Assembly (NCBI GenBank): GCA_003260075.1 | Contig: QLIY01000159.1 | Coordinates: 13,007-77,006, forward strand | DNA: 64,000 nucleotides | Origin: Phallusia mammillata | Lineage: Eukaryota; Chordata; Ascidiacea; Phlebobranchia; Ascidiidae | Direction: 5' to 3' | Shown: one piece after another, positions 1-12,700 of the stretch | Layout: each line of letters starts with the position of its first letter | How positions within the stretch are numbered: position 1 is the stretch's first letter | Made by a program: the position numbers and the translations under genes | The notes under the pieces: generated by a model | Databases searched by the model: none | Seen by the model: the letters and a program-made list of their open reading frames with translations, nothing else | What the model was told of the DNA's origin: nothing

Positions 1-723
1 CCATTCCCTGCACTTCACCCCTCCATCATGGGTAAGTACAACACCGTAATTTTCGTAACTGCGACTGAATCGATCAAACCCTTCCTCGCGTTCAATTGCC
101 ATCAAAGTTTTTTCGAACAAACCATACCTGAAATTGAAAATAAATTCCTCATAAAATTACTTGTAACTTTGTGTTTAGCACATGTCAAAACATCAATAGA
201 AATCCCAACATTTACATTTTATTCACGTTGTACCAACCTTAGTCGAATATCTTTTTCATAACTTCTCAGTTGGGGATCGTTAGCAAACAAACTTTCAATG
301 CAAGGAACATCGCATTGTTGAAGGTTGTCACATGTAGAGAAATCCATTCTTCACAGTGGTGCTGATATAAAGAAATACAAAGCAAAGTAATCAGAAGACA
401 ATCGATCGATGATACAACAAATGTTGTGAGTAAAGTACTGTTTTACACGCCCAGTATATATACGAGTAAAAGCGGAAAAAAGTGTCGAGAGTATTCATAA
501 TCAAAACGGATCATCCGGGTATAAGTGGTGTTATATTAATTTAAGATAAGCGGAAGGAAATTGGATGCAACAATAAATACTAATAGTATCAAATTAATAA
601 TCAGATCGAAATTAAAACTCGGCGTGCAAAGGTCTGTTAACATGATGAAATGTGCTTAAATTTTTTGTGAAACAGCACCATAAGCGACGGTTAGGTTTTC
701 ATTTTGCGAATGATAATGTCATT

Positions 724-1178
724 ATTATTTTTTTTCTAAAAAATAAACGGATTGTTTGTACATTTTTGACACTTGTAAGTTGTATGGTGTAGCAAATATT
801 TACAGTAAATATTGTTTTTGTTTTTCCTATTTTCAAAACAATCGGTGTTGTTTGACAACAAAAGTCACGAACCAATGTTGATTATCAAAAAAACGTATTT
901 TGAATGTGTTGCATATGCATAATCCGATCACAAAAATGTAGCCGAAATCANATTATTTTTTTTCTAAAAAATAAACGGATTGTTTGTACATTTTTGACAC
1001 TTGTAAGTTGTATGGTGTAGCAAATATTTACAGTAAATATTGTTTTTGTTTTTCCTATTTTCAAAACAATCGGTGATGTTTGACAACAAAAGTCACGAAC
1101 CAATGTTGATTATCAAAAAAATGTATTTTGAATGTGTTGCATATGCATAATCCGATCACAAAAATGTAGCCGAAATCA
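724..1178. repeat. 227-bp duplication separated by one N (probable assembly artefact)
   Basis: Copy 1 is 724-950 and copy 2 is 952-1178. I see only two differences between them (g-t-t-g versus g-a-t-g near 848/1076, and a C/T in the A-rich stretch). The single ambiguous base at 951 marks the joint. Two allelic contig ends placed side by side would look like this. Confidence 0.85.
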
Positions 1179-1429
1179 CTTAAACTTTATCGGAGAATAA
1201 TTTAACATGACTTTTAGTAAATTAAAGTTGTTTCGACAAAACCACAAACAAACCTTTTGGGGTGTAAAATATTAATAACACGTCCTCGTCTTTGTTTCTG
1301 ACTTGATTGTTTTTGCTCTCGAGCGCTCCATGTGTCTGCAAAACAGAAATATATCGTACCTTTCTGTTCAAATGTGAGTACAAAAGAAAAGAGTATCAAG
1401 CACCGTTTAGTTCGAGCAACACAGCAATC

Positions 1430-1475
1430 TCTATGAGTATTTTGTCTAGAGCAAATCTATGAGTATTTTGTCTAG
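1430..1475. repeat. 20-bp tandem duplication
   Basis: tctatgagtattttgtctag occurs at 1430-1449 and again at 1456-1475, separated by 6 nt. Confidence 0.85.
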
Positions 1476-2775
1476 GGACTGCATCTCCACTAATATTTAC
1501 GAATGTCTTGTGCATTCTTAAGGAACTGTACAAGGTAAAGTTCTCAACGCGGCCTGATATCAAATATTAAATTGCCGCAACATGTTCTGCGATGATAGGG
1601 TAGCAAATCCAATCAAAAAATTTCATTAAATATACTTAAACACTTAAAACGACATTTATATGATGCAAAATAAAACAGTCAACGAACGAAATAAATCAAG
1701 CGACTAACAACATGGTCGCCTCTTGACTGACGACTCGTGAGTCACGAGATTCAGAAGACAAAACACTTTACTGGGGTAATGTTTGCTTTTAAATTATCGT
1801 AAAGTTCGGTTCGAATGAACTTTTGAAACCTTAAGCTTAAAGCATGATTTCCTCAAGCACTTTTAATATCCTCTTATTTGCATATAATCAATCACACCTA
1901 AAAAAGTCAAAAATATAGTTATTCTTGGGAATTGTTCGTATAGTTTGTAACAACAAGGGTTGTCACACTGTTTACCTTCATCATAACTTATTTTCGGACC
2001 AAGTTTATTTCAATAAAATCCGGCCTGGAATTGACACACGTGAAAGCTAATCGATTCATGGAAATTATTGGATTATGGTTTAAACGCCGCAACCCTTTTT
2101 AGATACAAAGCAAAATTGTGGTTTGAAAAAGTTGCCAGCAGATGTCGGTATTTTTTATCTTTCTACTTTGCCTGCCAGAAAAATGTCAGAAGTAAATTGA
2201 AAGAACATGAAACCGGTACTAGACCAACCGGCGCTCGTAGCGAAACATTTTGATGAATTTTTAATTCAATAGTATTTAAACTGAAACATGACTTTGTCAA
2301 GGTCAATAACTCATGCGATGGACTTAAAAATTTTTTTAACGGTGTGTTATTTTTAGTAGGTTTTCATTCATGCAAGCCATCGGTCAGCGCAAAAGAATAC
2401 GTTAATGTTTGCATTGTTGATTAAAAAGCTGGCCTTAAATGTAACGCAATGAAGATAAGCAAACAAGGTCTTGAGGGAATTGATTGTCTCGGCCTTGTGG
2501 AGCAGGACGGCCAGCAGCGGCGCGAGACAGAAATGTTTGCCATTAAATGTAGGTGCGAAATTGACCTTTTATCAAGCCTTGACTCTGCCTCCACGGGCAC
2601 ATCCTGTATGTTGCGCTGGCACAGGTCGAAAAAAGAGCGCGCGTCAGTTAATTAATCAACTACAGATGGAAGTGAAGTGCTTGCCTGGACAAATATTTGA
2701 CATCTGCATGTGAGGTCAGAGGCAGACGAAAAAAGGTAAACTCGTACTTTAACTCTTGGTTCAGAGATACATTCC

Positions 2776-2783
2776 TATAAATA
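2776..2783 (+). promoter_or_regulatory. Candidate TATA box for Eph gene A
   Basis: TATAAATA in a GC-richer surround, followed about 30 nt later by CAGCAAACC. It is the best core-promoter match seen upstream of gene A, 0.9 kb before the ATG. Use of this promoter would imply a long or spliced 5' UTR. Confidence 0.3.
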
Positions 2784-2971
2784 CGTGCGCTCAGCAGCAC
2801 CGACAACCAGCAAACCTTGGCAGTACAACGTAAAAACGTTAGCACTGAACATATAATTTCTAAACAAGATATGTCGCTTATAATTTATCCACACAGAGTG
2901 GGAAGGATTAGTATAAGGTTGCAAACCGACAAACGTTTGTTGAAAAGTGAAAAGTCAGAATGTTTTTGTAA

Positions 2972-2972
<1 letters not shown>

Positions 2973-3043
<71 letters not shown>
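2973..3043. repeat. 71-nt poly-C homopolymer
   Basis: An uninterrupted run of C on the plus strand (G on the minus strand). The Pro-rich and Gly-rich open frames across it are products of the homopolymer, not genes. Confidence 0.98.
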
Positions 3044-3044
<1 letters not shown>

Positions 3045-3701
3045 ATTCCCGCCGATAAGTCGTGGAGCAGAAAAAGAAAAAAGGGGCAGTTTGTGGACGT
3101 GCGGCGCACTCCGCTTAATTCAGTGGCATTTCTCTGGAAACGCGCGCCACGAGGTTTGTAACTGCGCGTCTTTTGCAAAGGGAAGATTTGTTATTGTTTG
3201 ACGGTGTGTGGTTTACGTTGAAAGGAAATAGGCGGTCGTAAAGGGAAAGATAAGTGTTAGGGCAGAAATAAATCAAAAAGAGGAAACAGTTTAATTGTGT
3301 GTATATGTTGCAAGCATGGTAAATGTTTAAGTTTTTTACGTGGTGTGCTTGTTATTTGACATCTGTCGAGGACTCGAGGTAGAAATACATTTATTGGAGA
3401 TAATCACCATTTATTCATATACAGTGAAGCATGAATATTCAGGCGCTATGCGCAATCTTTGTGGTATTTTTTTTGTTTCAACTCTCTAGCATGCAGGAAA
3501 AGAAACTATATGCCTTGTTTTTTGAACATATCAAAGGCATTTAAATGTGGGCGCTTATTTCACGCTATCATTGTTTTCACACAGCCAGTGCACTAGATCT
3601 TGCGTCTCGCTGCAAATGAACGCATTTGTCTGACCTAAACCAAAGAGATCAAGGCTACGTACACAAAGAGTGATCCTCATCGTTATTTCCAATCCTTTGA
3701 A

Positions 3702-3771
3702 ATGGATTATCATCCCGGCCTATTTCTGGCCATTATCGGATTACTTATTCCACTGACGATGGCGGCTGAAG
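3702..3771 (+). CDS. Eph: Eph A exon 1 (signal peptide)
   Basis: Encodes residues 1-23, beginning [20 protein letters not shown], a typical hydrophobic secretion signal. The donor is gtatga after GAAG, leaving phase 1. The same phase is found after exon 1 of gene B. Confidence 0.85.
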
Positions 3772-6700
3772 GTATGAAACTGACACAAATTTCCCGCTCC
3801 AGAACTCACAACAGTTTACTAAAAATAGATTAATAAAATATAATAGTTCAAAGGCGTAAGTGTAGGCGTCAATAAAGTTTGTGTCCTATAACGAAAAGGT
3901 TGTAAAACGACATTTTTTGCCTACGATCATTGTTTTGTAAGTTTGTATCATAATGATCACAAATAATTCATGACTATCTGGTTCGATCATCGATTACGCT
4001 GTCAGCACTATTACACATTACATATGGATCTCTTGCGTTACATTGCGGTGACCTGAACTTGTTTTTCCCACAGAAACATTGTTGGACACAAGAAACTACA
4101 CCACAGACCTCGGATGGCCAACATCGAGTTATGGGGTAAGATAGGATGTCCTAAATGATTTTAACACGTCATTGTTACATTTTGCGACAAAACTTAACCA
4201 ACACGGTCTCTGTAGAAACCGAACATAATTATCGTCATTGGGCAAGCTTAATCACACAGACATGCGCTGGAGGCGTGTTCGTTTTCCTGTAGCACGCTTT
4301 CGGGCAGTTGATAGTCTTTCACCTCATGAAAGGCTTCCAACTGTGTGTTTAAAGTCACAGAGCCTTCTGATCATGAAAGCATTGTTTGTGCGGATGGCAA
4401 GGTGATACAATCATGACTAAGCGTGACTTCTATCGAGTGCAGCATGCTGGGCATCCCGTGTTCTGCGCATCGGTAACATAAAAGGCACCGGCCGCATTTC
4501 AAAGGCAGGAAACAAACTTTGAAATGTAATGCACACCATGATGTGCAACTTTTGATGGTTTTCTTGTGACGCAGTCGTTTGTTAGTTTCGCACAAAAGGA
4601 ATATCGCTTTAATAGTTACTTATGCTTGACACCCACGGTAAACAATTGCTTTTTGATGTTACTGCTAGTGTATGTAAATTATACATCAAGCAAAAAGTCA
4701 TCAGCGAATTTCTTTTTTACACAACTGTCGTCGAATTAATTGCCACATGGGTCGTTTGTTTGCTCAGCCACCGCACTTTATGCGGTGTTCGAGACGTTGT
4801 AGGCTCGGCGATACAGGTTGCGTCCGGTTGTCGCACGCCGCACACCAACTCTGTTTTCAATTGCGACGACAAAGCTCACGCTCAGTACCCATGAATAGCA
4901 AGAAATTCCGAGGGCACGACACAGGAACGACAGTTATGCTTTTCTCGACATACGGCAGGTTATTGTCCGTTGTTGATGGTGGCCTCGGACAGCTGCTGGT
5001 CTGTGAACTTATTGGGACGATAGACATTTGCCAATCTTATTGAAGTCTCGCCAAAATCTCAATCGTCAAACGCGTCTTCGTTTAAAAGTTTGCATTGAAG
5101 TTTGATGTTTCTATCGTTTTTGAGTATGTACCTATTTTGTCCATTATGACATGTAATCGGATTATCTTAAAGGCACTAATTGTATCCACGCGTATTCTTT
5201 CGTTTATTGCACCTAATAACCAGTAATTAAACCTCAAATACGCTTTGCGCTTCTTAGGTCCGCTATCCACCGATTCTTGTTTGTAGAATTTGCACAAATC
5301 CGCTTTCTAACAAATTGATGAGTACTGTCTCTTAACAGATTAAGCCGCGAAATTTGTTTTTGAAACTGAAAGCTTTTTTGGTTTATTTAGTGGACAGAAG
5401 TGAGTACTCACGATGAGAACGAAGCACTTTTAAGAACGTTTCAAGTTTGTCGAATTCGTTCACCTGACCAGAACAACTGGGTTCGAACTCCGTACATCGA
5501 AGTGGGCAATGTAGAAAGAGTTTACATTGAAATTCGATTCAGCACCAGGTTTGTCTTCGACTTACTGAACCGAAATAAAAGTATGTGCATATTCAAACAT
5601 GTTGTATTTATAAACAGATCGTGTGAAGGAATTAGAGGAATCGTATCGTGCAAAGAAACATTTAATCTGTATTACCTGCCTTCGGAAGGAAAAGATAATC
5701 TTCGCGCTTCGCACATGGATGATACAACATATACTAAGGTTAACACTGTCACTATTTGTATGTTCGTAATCCGTTGCTCACCGAACCCGTTTTTAATCAT
5801 TTGTTTCCTATGATATGGTTGTCAGATTATCTTGTTTACACACCGGTTGTGGCTTTTTTAGGTGGACACCATTGCAGCCGACGAACGATTTAAGCCGGAC
5901 AGAGTAAAGACCAACACTGAAACTCGCATCATCACTCCACTTAGGACAAGAGGGCTGTACGTTGCGTTTCAGGTAAATCCAGGAACCAGAAACATACTAT
6001 CAAGCAATTTCCGTTTTTGCATCCGCAAGCGATAATCCAAGAATACCATTCTCCAACACAGTAATTTATTACCCGATGACACTGTTCATTACTTTTTAGG
6101 ATACTGGAGCTTGTATGACGCTCATGCACGTAAGGATTTATTACAAAACTTGCAAGGAAATATTGAAGGGTCTGGCGCTATTTCCAAAAACGATAGCAGG
6201 ACCAGAACTTACTTCGTTGTTGGATGTTTCTGGAACTTGCGTTGCAAATGCCGAGAGGATGGCCGATGCACCAGGTACGGGTTTTCTTGATTTTTATTGT
6301 ATGCCAAAACAAACTAATTTAAAAAATCTAAGAAGTGTATTGCGTTTAAAACTCTCAGTGGTTTAGTGCCTGCGGCCACGGTCACCAGCGCTAATTTTGG
6401 ACCGGTTTGCAAATTGCACGGCGCATTAAATACGCCAGTTGTGTAATGGAATGCGCTTGACGAAAAAGCAAATTGAATGCAAGCTGGATCGCTACACACA
6501 ACTGGCCAGCAGGCGCTTGCTCTTAATTCCTAACTACCTTTGAGAATTTGGTCGATCCCTCGGGGAACACATCATCACTCGCGATGGGATATAGACCAAT
6601 CTGTTGTCATATGTCAGACACCGCAACCTACTAGCAGATAGCAAACCACAATGGATTATTATTAGGTGCGCCCCTATAGACCATCGAGATGGCTTGCGAT

Positions 6701-9700
6701 AAAATGAGCCAAGCAGAGTTGGGATGACTTTGCTAACAAAATTCGGGCATTAATGTTTAATGAGCACAAGCTTGCGTCAAGTCTTAAATGTAAAATTAAT
6801 TTCTTTTTATATTTTCTTGTCATAGCACCAAGCCTACATTGCAACGGAGCAGGCCAGTGGCAAGTTCCAACAGGAGGTGTTTGTGAATGTGTAGCTGGTT
6901 TTCAACCAAACGAAGAGTTAACTGAATGCAACGGTAAGTGTTGGTGCATCGTTGTTTAGCCATTACCTCCTTGCAGGTGCAATGCAAATTAATCGATTTA
7001 AACCATGCGGCTACATCGTCCATTAACTATACAACACAGCCGCCTTGGCACACATTTCCTATTATCTTGTCAATACCAATCAGCAAGAAATTGGTGCGAT
7101 TGATCGTTTCGTGGCCAGTCGGCTGCATCCTGTTGGATTATATCGTTGCGCTGTTGTCAGGGGGCGGTATTCTTCGTGCTATCTTCAGTCTTATTTGGAT
7201 TAGGCAGATGGTTGCGAAAAATCGTACGAATGTGCCAATAACCGTTGCTGAAGCATCGCAAAAATATGTCCAGATAACTCATCACTGTGCACCGCAGATG
7301 CAAAGCATATTCCCGCCTTTATCGTAGTTCGAAATCGGTGCATAGTCCGTTGGTCATCGATCAAATTCGGCGAGCAGTCAGAGTCGCGAACTTTATCATT
7401 TGGATGTTTCACCGAGGGCAAACGGAAACACTACGCCAGCAACAAAGGCACATTGGCCCGACGACTGGTCTCAGTAATTAGAAGGATATGAATTCTCGTG
7501 TTGCCACTGATTTGCATTTTCCTGTCAGCAGCGGGTTGTTGAAGAATTACTTTGTTTCGAACGGCGGGGGTCATGTTTGAATTCTCGCCTGCAGCGCACC
7601 AATAGTTTTTTGCTTGATCCCGCAGCGAGTATCAGATAATGTTTGACGTCTCGCCGACAAAGTAAGACGCTGACATATTTCAGTGCAACATGAATTTCTA
7701 ATGCGTATGTAATTGTTTCTGGAGTGGGCTTGAGTCCCAACGGGAAGTGCTCGAATCGCAATTTAACGCAACCCGAGTTTTCGATGCCACCCTTTGCCAT
7801 ATGTAAGTGCGACTAGAAGGCTCGCCAATCGGTCAATATTAAGTGGAATAAAAAGGTCTGCCTTAAATCGATAAAAGACAAATGACGACGGAGAAAAAGC
7901 TTGGTTAAAAGCAATGAGTTGTGACTAAGTTTTAGCCCAATTATAAAATGTGTTTTTCCGATACAACTGTATTTAGTATTGTGCAAGTAACAATGAAATA
8001 CACAAATGCTTCAACCACACACTAGTGTTGAAGGGTGGAGTAATAACCGTTGCTGCGGGATTCCACTTTCCCGTGTGGCTCCTGAAGAGTAACTCAGTAA
8101 CTAAAACAACAGTCTGGCACTTCTGGCGCAGAGATCTGAAGACCCCCGAGGATTAATATTTGCCACTTGGTTGACCCTTGTGAAGTCAAAACTCGCGTCT
8201 CATAAACCAATGTTTCATTAACTCCGCACTTATACAGTAAGACTCTTAACCCAGTAAAAGCGTACTTTGTTTCAAGTTTTTTGCTTCTGTCAACAAATGC
8301 TCAAATGGAAATCATTTTAAGATGACAAAAGCACTACCAAACCGTTTAAATAATCATGAACACAGTTTACAATGTTGGCTAGTTTGATATCAGTAAAATA
8401 TGTTTTGTTTGAGACTTTGGCGGTTAATTCAACTGGGATGGAATTCACCCACTTCAGACTCCAATCTTTGCCATCTGGTTCTCACCAAAGTATTCACGAC
8501 GTCGCAGTTTTCACATGTTATCCCAGGATGTACACAAAAAGGCGTCACATTAGCGCTACACGTATATCATCCGGTAACATTAGCTGCGTACAATAAACTT
8601 CACTACACACTTACATGTTTCACACCAATGGACCAATTGTAACTTAATCCGTCCAAATGGGAGAATAATAGGACCTGACCCACGGTAGAGGCATGTCGCC
8701 AAAGTTTACTAAAGCCAGGCCGATTCTTCCTACGCGTTCAGTTAAGAGTCGAAGTGTCGTTTAGGGTTTCGCTTTTGTTGAGCCCCAATCCACCCCTTTG
8801 CTTTCACAGACGCAAAAACGTTTACAATTTGCCACTGATATGTTTTCAGTGGTGCGGCTCGCATGCTTCGCGCGACACTTGATCCGAAGGTAATTAGATA
8901 TTAGATTCTTCAATCATCTCAATTTGTGAAAGGGATTCTGTTGTTTGCTGCCGAGCTGTAGCTTGTAATTAGGCTACTATTCAACTGGTCTGTTGCCGCT
9001 GAATGGTGTAATTATGTGTTGCTAGAAAGTAATTTAAAAATCATCTTCTGTTTGTAAATGTATAAGCGTGACCTTAACAACAAACGTTTCAACAAACATA
9101 TTGTTTTGACAACTATGGTACACTTAAAGTTATGTTGGCACATTTTCAATCGGTACCGTTATTTCAACTGCCACATTAGTCACAAATATTCGTTTTAAAT
9201 GAACTGTGCACACTCCACCATACATCGACCTCGATTTAAGACTGATAAAGTGATGACTCCATTAGATTGTCGATTGTTGTTTGCGACATCCTCGTATCGT
9301 GAGCGCTTTGTTTGAAATGATGGATCGACTGTATGTTGGGTTCACAGCGGGAAAATGTCGCCCCCTAATAAAACTGTATTGTCGCGGATACATATAGTCA
9401 GCGATTGCTGGAGCCAAAAGTCTTTTTGCCTGTTGGGCAGTTTTCGCGTTATTTTTCACAATGAATTGGTGTTGCTCGCCATGTTAACTCGATGTTGTCA
9501 GGGAGAAAACATTCCCATCTTTCGACAAGTGTTGAGATAGCATGTACCCCCACTGTTTGACTCCGCAGCAATTGTCAGAGCGGTTGGCAAACAATTTTTG
9601 CTTACCGTGTGGAAACACTGTTGGGAGGCTTTGTAGAGTATTGCAGACTGTTGAATGATTCATATGCATGTTCTGACAGTTTTTCCATTGCCAAAAAGAT

Positions 9701-12700
9701 TTCCACGATCATTTAGTTCACAAAATGCTCACGTTAAGTTTGATGATTCACCCTAAATAACAAAATAAGGTGATGATGCGTTAAAAATATTTTGTAGTTT
9801 GATTAATTTCCGTCATAAAATGTTTGCTCCTTTTTGATTATCTGCCTTCAGGAAACCGAACACCGAAATAGCGAGCTTACTTTTGTGATTCTAATCTTTC
9901 GCAAACTTTTTCGCTGACACCAACGTATAGAGGCGATTGAAAGTCATATCCATTATGTAGGGCTGCCTTGTCCTGCGCAAAGTATACAACCATGGATGCG
10001 CCGTCTCATATCGCTGTTTGTAATAGTAAGCGTTAAACGGCCGCTGCTTATATTGTTCAGGTCACTCCAAAAACGCCTTGTGATAACCGTTGGTTGAATC
10101 ACATTGAAACGAAGAGATGAAAGGCAATTTTCATTAAAAGTAAAACCTACTGCTCGACCAATGTCACGTTTCGTATCAACCAAATACTTCCTTGGCGTAA
10201 AACATGCACGAAAATTGTATTGCCGCCCTGGAGAGTGTTAACATGTTGTCAAACAAGGTATTGGACGTATTTACTTTTCACTTTATTCACACATAGCGAC
10301 ACGATGACGTTTTTGCTCGGAGCTGTCATTAATTCAATACATCATCGGTCTTTGTCTGTTACGAACCCTTCGCTATTGTGTATTCCCAACAAACCATGTT
10401 CCAAAATCATGTGACTTCTGCTTGGTGACGCGCAGTCAATGAGAAAGTGAACTTTTTCTTTCTGTGCCGTCGTGTCACACGCAAATAATCAAGTTGCTTT
10501 TTAAAGGCAGGATGTATGAATTTTTGGGTGTTATTGCGATCAGTGCGTGATTGATGTGTGATCCTCTTTCGTCCACTCAATGACTTCCGAGAGTGATTGC
10601 AATTAAGCATTCCCCGGAAGCATATGGGTTGAATGCTTCGAGTGGCTCTTAGCAATCTCTGTTCTGGCCAGAGTTGCAAGTCGGGCCGGGCTTTTCGGGC
10701 CGGGTTCGGGTTCGGGCCGGGTTCGGGCCGGGTTCGGGCTTAGGTATTTGTGAGAAAACGGGCTTAAAACGGGCCTGACTTAACGTTCCGTGTCCGCCAC
10801 TGTTTTTTAAATAAAATCACTCAGCTAAGTAACAATTCTCTAGCTTTGACCTAATGCCCACCCTCCTCTAAAACGTATTGTTTACCCCATTGTCTACTGT
10901 TGTTCATTGTGTTTGTTGTCTTTATCTTTTTTCTTTCTCATCCTTTGTTGCAAGGCTTTCGTGGATAGGCCTGTCAATCAAAATTTCGGGCCTAAACGGG
11001 CTTTGCAAAAACGTTTCGGGTTCGGGCCGGGCTTCGGGCTTATACTTTCGGGTTCGGGCCGGGTTCGGGCTCAAATTTCGGGCCCGCTTGCAACTCTGGT
11101 TCTGGCGTATTAAAAATTACTTTACAGAGACACAGAAAAATATGTGCTTGGCAAACTTTACGCCACAAAATTTAAATGGAATGGGAAGTTAAGTGGTTGT
11201 GATGTAAACCTTTGACTAATGTTAAACAAGACAAGGGGCGTCGGTTGCTCTGGGAAAGAAACAAACTTCGGACTAAAGTTCGGGCAAAGCAATAGAATGC
11301 ACCCAATATGAACCACAGGGCTTTTATTATTTGCCCAGACGCTTCTAGCGAGTGACGTCATTTTCACCTGCCTACTCAAGGGACTCGATGCTTTGTTATA
11401 CGTCATGCCTTAAAGGCGAGTATGGGCGTAGGTGGATCTACAAAATGAGGCCAATGGGATCCAGGCGTCACTCGACATAACTGTTGGGCCCAGTTGTTGT
11501 TCGTTTGACATTTCGACTACTGAAGAAAATCCCAGTAGTGACACCATCAAACAACCACTTATTTGTGTACTCCACGGGATAGCAGTGAAGTCGTGAAAAT
11601 GCTTGTGCATTTATCTCCAAAGCATAAAAAAATTAAACCAACTTTAAAAATGTAAGGTCAATTCGTGGTTTAAAATACAACAGTTCACAAATCTGAAATC
11701 AAACAAGTGCATTATTCTTTGAGCTCAAGTTACGTGTTTGCGTAGTGGATTATCCGGGAGCGTTCTTATCACTGGTCATCGGGCTTGCATGGCCTTGTCA
11801 GTGAACCGGTAAACTGCCAACAATTTCTCGAATGCAGTGCAAATATTTTTTTCTTTCTCACCTCCCGACTCGCGTCCGATGGCATGCAGATAAATAGATT
11901 TGCTGTCGGTGTCTTGTCACCGTGAAACTGAACCCTAGTGCACCTATACCTAATGTTTCATCTTTATCGGACAACCCATCTTCCCTACAAGTTGAAATTT
12001 TACAGTCGACCAGACACTGTCCAGTCAGACAGAGTATTTGCTTGGTTGGCTTCCCCGTTTAAACCTCCATTCCCTTCAATGTTTTTCTTGGCCAACCATA
12101 CCCTATTCACGTGCTCGAGTTTTGGCCATAATTGCTCCATCTTAATTTTATACGCGTTTCTGAAATGTCTGTGTTTGTTTGCAGAATGCCCAGCTGGAAA
12201 GTTCAAGTCGGAATCTGGCAACAGTTTGTGCAAGGACTGCCCTGTTAATAGTTATGCATTGAACACAGGATCGCCTTCGTGTCGATGTAAGGACGGATTT
12301 TTTCGGGCCTTAGATGATCGGGCCGATGCATCTTGCACAAGTATGTAAATCCGAAACAAATGCAAACTATAATAACATGTCAAGTTTGATGTAGGCTTAT
12401 AAGCCAGAATACCCATATATTTCATGTTTGCGTGAATTGCGTTTGTATTGGTCATGTAATCCGCAACCTGGACGATCAAAGGCCAACTGGTCTAAACCAA
12501 CTTTAGGGAGACCGATGAGAAATGCTTGTTTTTAATCCTCGTCCGGTGCGCACGGAATTAGTGTTTTCGTACACGTTTCCTGGGTCAAGTACTTGACCTT
12601 GATGACGGATCGATAGAGCATGAGGTGCAAAAGTCGCCTTAGCTTGTGTACGTGTAGGAATGGTTGATCGAAAGTCGATTTTCTTACCGCGAAACCAGTC

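Larger units (their letters stand above)
1..3701. other. Upstream region of Eph gene A
   Basis: No coding gene could be supported. It holds a consensus splice donor (gtaagt) at 32-37 at the window edge, a 227-bp near-exact duplication around an N at 951, a 20-bp tandem repeat near 1430-1475, a candidate TATA box at 2776 and a poly-C run at 2973-3043. The 5' UTR and promoter of gene A presumably lie in its distal part. Confidence 0.6.
6934..12184 (+). other. Eph: Eph A intron 7 (5.25 kb)
   Basis: Largest intron of gene A. It contains one clear hAT-like MITE (10669-11098); the rest shows no coding gene I can support. B and C also have unusually long introns at the same position. Confidence 0.88.

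Noticed and set aside
28-261. 77-aa frame starting ATGGGTAAG
   Set aside because: The start overlaps a consensus splice donor, and the translation after it has no recognisable features.
1800-1830. GGTTCGAATGA resembling a tRNA B box
   Set aside because: It does not end in CC, no matching A box lies at the right distance and no cloverleaf can be drawn.
2817-3178. Three open frames with Pro or Gly runs
   Set aside because: The runs are translations of the 71-nt C homopolymer. The flanks have no recognisable domain and the frames overlap on both strands.
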